From Robiginitomaculum sp. (lineage in GTDB: Bacteria > Pseudomonadota > Alphaproteobacteria > Caulobacterales > Maricaulaceae): a stretch of DNA of 39,406 bases. Numbering within the stretch: the first letter of the stretch is position 1; each line of letters opens with the position of its first letter. The DNA is taken from NCBI GenBank assembly GCA_026982415.1, contig JALSHE010000115.1, forward strand, positions 1 through 39,406, read 5' to 3'. A program made the translations under genes and the position numbers. Positions 34,004-39,406 of the stretch are shown in pieces. The notes under the pieces are model-generated. The model saw only the letters and a list, made by a program, of their open reading frames with translations. It was not told the origin of the DNA and made no database searches.

Positions 34004-34105
34004 CCGCTCATTCCGGCGAAAGCCGGAATCCAGTTTAAACAGGAATGTGCGAGCTTTGCTCGCTCTTTATTCGCTGGATACCCAGTCGTGGCCGGGTATG
34101 AGCGG
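34004..34105. repeat. Cloverleaf-like structured repeat, copy C (before ppdK)
   Basis: Same ends and order as copy B: CCGCTCAT/ATGAGCGG outside; hairpin ATTCCGGC-GAAA-GCCGGAAT; a perfect GCGAGC-TTT-GCTCGC hairpin; and TACCC/GGGTA. Against copy B the first hairpin has a C to G change matched by G to C on the other arm, so the pairing is kept. The ppdK ribosome site AGAGGA follows nine bases after the element. Confidence 0.85.
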
Positions 34106-34125
34106 ATTATTTAGAGGACAAACAC

Positions 34126-36807
<2,682 letters not shown>

Positions 36808-36926
36808 TCTTCAAATTATTTGATTTTTCGCATATCCTGCGTTTTGGCACGGGTCTTGCGTGATATATCTCACGGAATGCCTGCGATTAGTATGCTAATT
36901 CTAATCAAACGCAGTACGTGAACTTG

Positions 36927-36978
36927 TAAACTAACTGTTAAGTAACCATCTGGCAGGCTTGTAACACTTGCACGAATC
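36927..36978 (+). promoter_or_regulatory. Possible CtrA box and GANTC site upstream of the SleB-like gene
   Basis: TAAA-N7-TTAA at 36927-36941 differs at one base from the CtrA consensus TTAA-N7-TTAA, and a CcrM methylation site GAATC lies at 36974-36978, 28 bases before the ATG. In alphaproteobacteria these mark cell-cycle control, which would fit a cell wall hydrolase. Motif match only. Confidence 0.3.
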
Positions 36979-37005
36979 GCTTTATTGTCTATATGAGGGC
37001 GCGAA

Positions 37006-37740
37006 ATGACGAAGACCTATCACATATTCCTCGGTTGGGGACTTGCTGCCACAGTGGTGCTGGCCACCGTTATCGGTTTGCCTAAACTCGCTGGCGCATC
37101 TACCGATTTTAAAGATCAGGCTAAATGGCAAGCCCGGGCTAGCAATCTACACAATGTCGGTTTGGAGTATTACTCTACATCCAACCTGGCCAAATCATTG
37201 TCCGACCAGCATTTGGACGTAACAATTACTAACCCATATATGCTGGACTATAAATCCACATTCGACATCCCACAAAATGCAGGCACAATGATTGCTCGCG
37301 CTAAATATGCGGCGCAGGAAACCAATTGCTTGGCTGAAGCTATTTACTACGAAGCCCGCTCCGAAACCATCGCTGGCCAAAAAGCTGTGGCCGAAGTCGT
37401 GCTTAACCGTGTAGGTCACAAAGCTTTCCCGAGCACCGTATGTTCAGTTGTATACCAAGGTGCAGAACGCACTACAGGTTGCCAGTTTTCATTTGCGTGC
37501 GATGGCTCTAATGCCAAACTGCCTTATGGCAAGCATTGGGCAAAAGCGCAAACTATTGCCAAACATATGATGATGGGTGCTAGCGCCCCGATTACCAACC
37601 GGGCTACCCATTACCACACTACGGGCGTCAGCCCAAAGTGGGCGCCGTCTTTGCGCAAACTCCGCCAATACGACACCCATGTGTTTTACCGCTTCATGCC
37701 GCGTAAGCGCCGCCTTCGCCCTGTAAGCGTTGCGCCTTAA
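37006..37740 (+). CDS. SleB-like cell wall hydrolase
   Basis: The 244-aa protein starts with one membrane helix or signal (about residues 7-28) and carries a Hydrolase_2/SleB domain from about residue 104: CLAEAIYYEARSETIAGQKA with the catalytic Glu, then AEVVLNRVGHKAFPSTVCSVVYQG and CQFSFACDG. These enzymes cut peptidoglycan glycan strands, probably as lytic transglycosylases, in the periplasm. In a non-sporing bacterium it would serve growth or division. GAGGGCG precedes the ATG. The stop overlaps that of the convergent aminotransferase. Confidence 0.93.
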   Translation: MTKTYHIFLGWGLAATVVLATVIGLPKLAGASTDFKDQAKWQARASNLHNVGLEYYSTSNLAKSLSDQHLDVTITNPYMLDYKSTFDIPQNAGTMIARAKYAAQETNCLAEAIYYEARSETIAGQKAVAEVVLNRVGHKAFPSTVCSVVYQGAERTTGCQFSFACDGSNAKLPYGKHWAKAQTIAKHMMMGASAPITNRATHYHTTGVSPKWAPSLRKLRQYDTHVFYRFMPRKRRLRPVSVAP

Positions 37741-38933
37741 TTTCCAGAATTTAAAAATTGTTTGAGGTTGCGGGCGGCTTGCCTTATGCGTTGCTCGTTT
37801 TCGACTACGGCCATGCGAACATAGCCCTCTCCGTTGGCGCCAAAGCCGACACCTGGGGAAACCGCGACACTGGCCTCTATCATCAAGCGTTTGGAAAACT
37901 CCAATGATCCCAGAGACTTATAGGCATCAGGTAATTTGGCCCAGACAAACATAGAGGCATCGGGCGGTGTGATTGCCCATCCGGCGCGGGCAAAACTATC
38001 TACCAAAACATCCCGCCGGGCCTTGTAGGTTTCTCTGGCTTCAGCGACGCAGTCTTGCGGCCCGTCGAGTGCTGCGCAGGCGGCCACTTGAATGGGGGTA
38101 AAGGCACCGTAATCTAGATAGGATTTTACCCTTGCAAGGGCGGCGATTAGCCGTTTGGAGCCGACGGCAAACCCCATGCGCCAACCGGCCATAGAATAGG
38201 TTTTGGATAGGGATATGGTCTCAACCGCAATATCGCGGGCGCCGGGTATTTGGAAAATAGACGGCGGCGGTGCGGTGAAGTAAATCTCGGAATAGGCCAA
38301 GTCGGACAGGATTAATATGCCGTGGGTTTTGGCAATGGCGACGATCTCGGCGTAGAAATCCAGATCAGCAACATGCCCCGTCGGGTTGGACGGGAAGCAG
38401 ACTACAATGGCGATAGGGCGTTTATCAGCGCGCGCCAAAGCAGCCTTTATTCCGGCCAGATATTCATCTGCTGTTATCGCCGGGATAGCCTGAATTTCAG
38501 CGCCTGCTATGATGAAGCCGTAGGCATGAAGCGGGTATGACGGGTCGGGCGCATAGATAATATCGCCGGGTGCAGTGATAGCTTGTGCTAGATTGGCGAA
38601 CCCTTCTTTGGAGCCGATCGTCGCGATGATCTCGTCTTCAGGGTCAAGTTCCACATCAAAGCGCCGCTTGTAATAACGGGCGCAGGCTTGGCGCAGTCCC
38701 AAAATGCCGCGCGAAGCTGAATAGCCCGTAGTGTTTGGTTTTTGCACAGTTTCGATCAGCTTATCAATCACATGCCGTGGTGTCGGTAGGTCAGGATTGC
38801 CAAAACCAAAATCAATAATATCTGCGCCCTCGCTCCGTAATTTGGCCTTCAGGGCATTCACCTCCTGAAACACATAGGGCGGCAGTTTTTTGATGCGGTA
38901 AAATTTGTCTTGTATGTCTGGTGCTTTGGTCAT
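37737..38933 (-). CDS. alaC: PLP-dependent aminotransferase, AlaC/DapC-type
   Basis: This 398-aa fold-type I aminotransferase probably transfers amino groups between alanine or another amino acid and 2-oxoglutarate. Hallmarks are FYRIKKLPPYVFQEVN near the N-terminus, IDFGFGNPDLPTP, the PSNPTGH loop, SDLAYSEIYF and the PLP lysine in SLSKTYSMAGWRMG (Lys244). The ATG at 38933 matches the conserved family start; a longer frame to 39032 adds 33 non-conserved residues. LL-diaminopimelate or methionine aminotransferases are close relatives, so the substrate is not certain. Confidence 0.9.
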   Translation of the reverse strand: MTKAPDIQDKFYRIKKLPPYVFQEVNALKAKLRSEGADIIDFGFGNPDLPTPRHVIDKLIETVQKPNTTGYSASRGILGLRQACARYYKRRFDVELDPEDEIIATIGSKEGFANLAQAITAPGDIIYAPDPSYPLHAYGFIIAGAEIQAIPAITADEYLAGIKAALARADKRPIAIVVCFPSNPTGHVADLDFYAEIVAIAKTHGILILSDLAYSEIYFTAPPPSIFQIPGARDIAVETISLSKTYSMAGWRMGFAVGSKRLIAALARVKSYLDYGAFTPIQVAACAALDGPQDCVAEARETYKARRDVLVDSFARAGWAITPPDASMFVWAKLPDAYKSLGSLEFSKRLMIEASVAVSPGVGFGANGEGYVRMAVVENEQRIRQAARNLKQFLNSGN

Positions 38934-39140
38934 GATGGTCTCGGTGTGGTCTCGGTTTTGGGTACGGGAAATAGCGATTCGTAAGTTATGTAGACGTGAT
39001 TTTCCATAGCTTTCCTTAAGAAATCCTTGCAAAGGCGCTTATTGAGTTGCCCCCAGTAGCAATTGCGCCATATCCGGATGGATTGACGGTTTGTTCTTGG
39101 CGCGTTGCCATTGCCAGCCAGAGTCCAGCCAGGGTGCCAG

Positions 39141-39406
39141 CTAGGGCGGTTTTTTCTTGTCTGGAAGTGGGCTTGTGTCGGTCTGGCTTCTTTTCACCAC
39201 AGCTTCGGGCGGTGGGATAATTATTATTGCGCCGACCTGCTCAGCCGCCACTTCAGTTTCCGCCGAACCGATAGCCATTTCGGGCGTCAATTCATCGGGG
39301 GTGAAACAGATGGGTTTCATGGCGCGATTGCTACGCGGCATTCTGCTTATATTCCTATCTTGAATATCCACACCCCAAAGCTTGAGATGGGCGGCGCGGC
39401 TTTGTT
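39141..39406 (-). CDS. Unidentified gene, 3' end only
   Basis: A minus-strand frame is open from the right edge to a TAG at 39141. The 87 or so visible residues include HLKLWGVDIQDRNISRM and a Pro/Lys-rich end (SPLPDKKKPP). There are possible internal GTG and ATG starts, but no stop before the edge, so this is more likely the tail of a longer protein. I do not recognise the family. The 108 bases between it and the aminotransferase frame hold nothing clear. Confidence 0.45.
   Translation of the reverse strand, partial: QSRAAHLKLWGVDIQDRNISRMPRSNRAMKPICFTPDELTPEMAIGSAETEVAAEQVGAIIIIPPPEAVVKRSQTDTSPLPDKKKPP

Noticed and set aside
39157-39363. 68-aa plus-strand frame at the right edge
   Set aside because: The opposite strand is open to the window edge and shows a Pro/Lys-rich protein tail, which is a slightly better candidate; neither is strong.

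Overview
The window reads as chromosomal DNA from an alphaproteobacterium of moderate G+C. Supporting signs are the TakP-like TRAP binding protein, the short glycyl-tRNA synthetase operon (glyQ-glyS) followed by ppdK, the ETF-ubiquinone oxidoreductase, the NnrU membrane protein, a CtrA-like box plus a GANTC site before a SleB-type hydrolase, and a helix-turn-helix/zinc-ribbon protein type I know mainly from alphaproteobacterial mobile regions. No rRNA, CRISPR array, insertion sequence or replication origin was seen. Species cannot be named.

Region 1 (1-6385) is the right end of a genomic island inserted at a tRNA-Thr(UGU) gene. From the tRNA leftward, all on the minus strand, lie a P4-type tyrosine integrase, a 232-aa protein that ends in an SSB-like acidic tail, an AlpA-like regulator, a helix-turn-helix/zinc-ribbon gene split by an in-frame TGA, a second tyrosine recombinase, and a type I restriction-modification pair hsdM-hsdS. 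hsdS runs off the left edge; hsdR and the far attachment site are not in the window.

Region 2 (6623-20078) is core metabolism and transport: metG, a lipoprotein-like M16 metallopeptidase, then a minus-strand block (SLC13/TrkA-C permease, bpt, TRAP dctP-dctQ-dctM). A plus-strand pair follows (HIBADH-family dehydrogenase, membrane-anchored EEP hydrolase), converging on nnrU.

Region 3 (20242-30538) holds a QueD-like protein, a family-4 uracil-DNA glycosylase downstream of a RimB-RimK fusion (minus), then etf-QO, a TPR lipoprotein, ispE and a WecA/MraY-like transferase (plus), a long-chain polyprenyl diphosphate synthase (minus), and a DUF2007 gene overlapping trmN6 (plus). The QueD-like and UDG proteins both lack residues normally considered essential in their families.

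Region 4 (30717-39406) holds glyQ, glyS, ppdK, a SleB-like cell wall hydrolase, an AlaC/DapC-type aminotransferase (minus) and the 3' end of an unidentified gene.

Three families of structured intergenic repeats are scattered outside the island. The most striking is a roughly 100-bp cloverleaf-like element in three copies (before dctQ, between glyQ and glyS, before ppdK) whose stems differ in sequence but stay paired. The points most worth checking are this element, the TGA-split HTH/zinc-ribbon gene beside a recombinase and hsdMS, and the SSB-tail mimic in the island.
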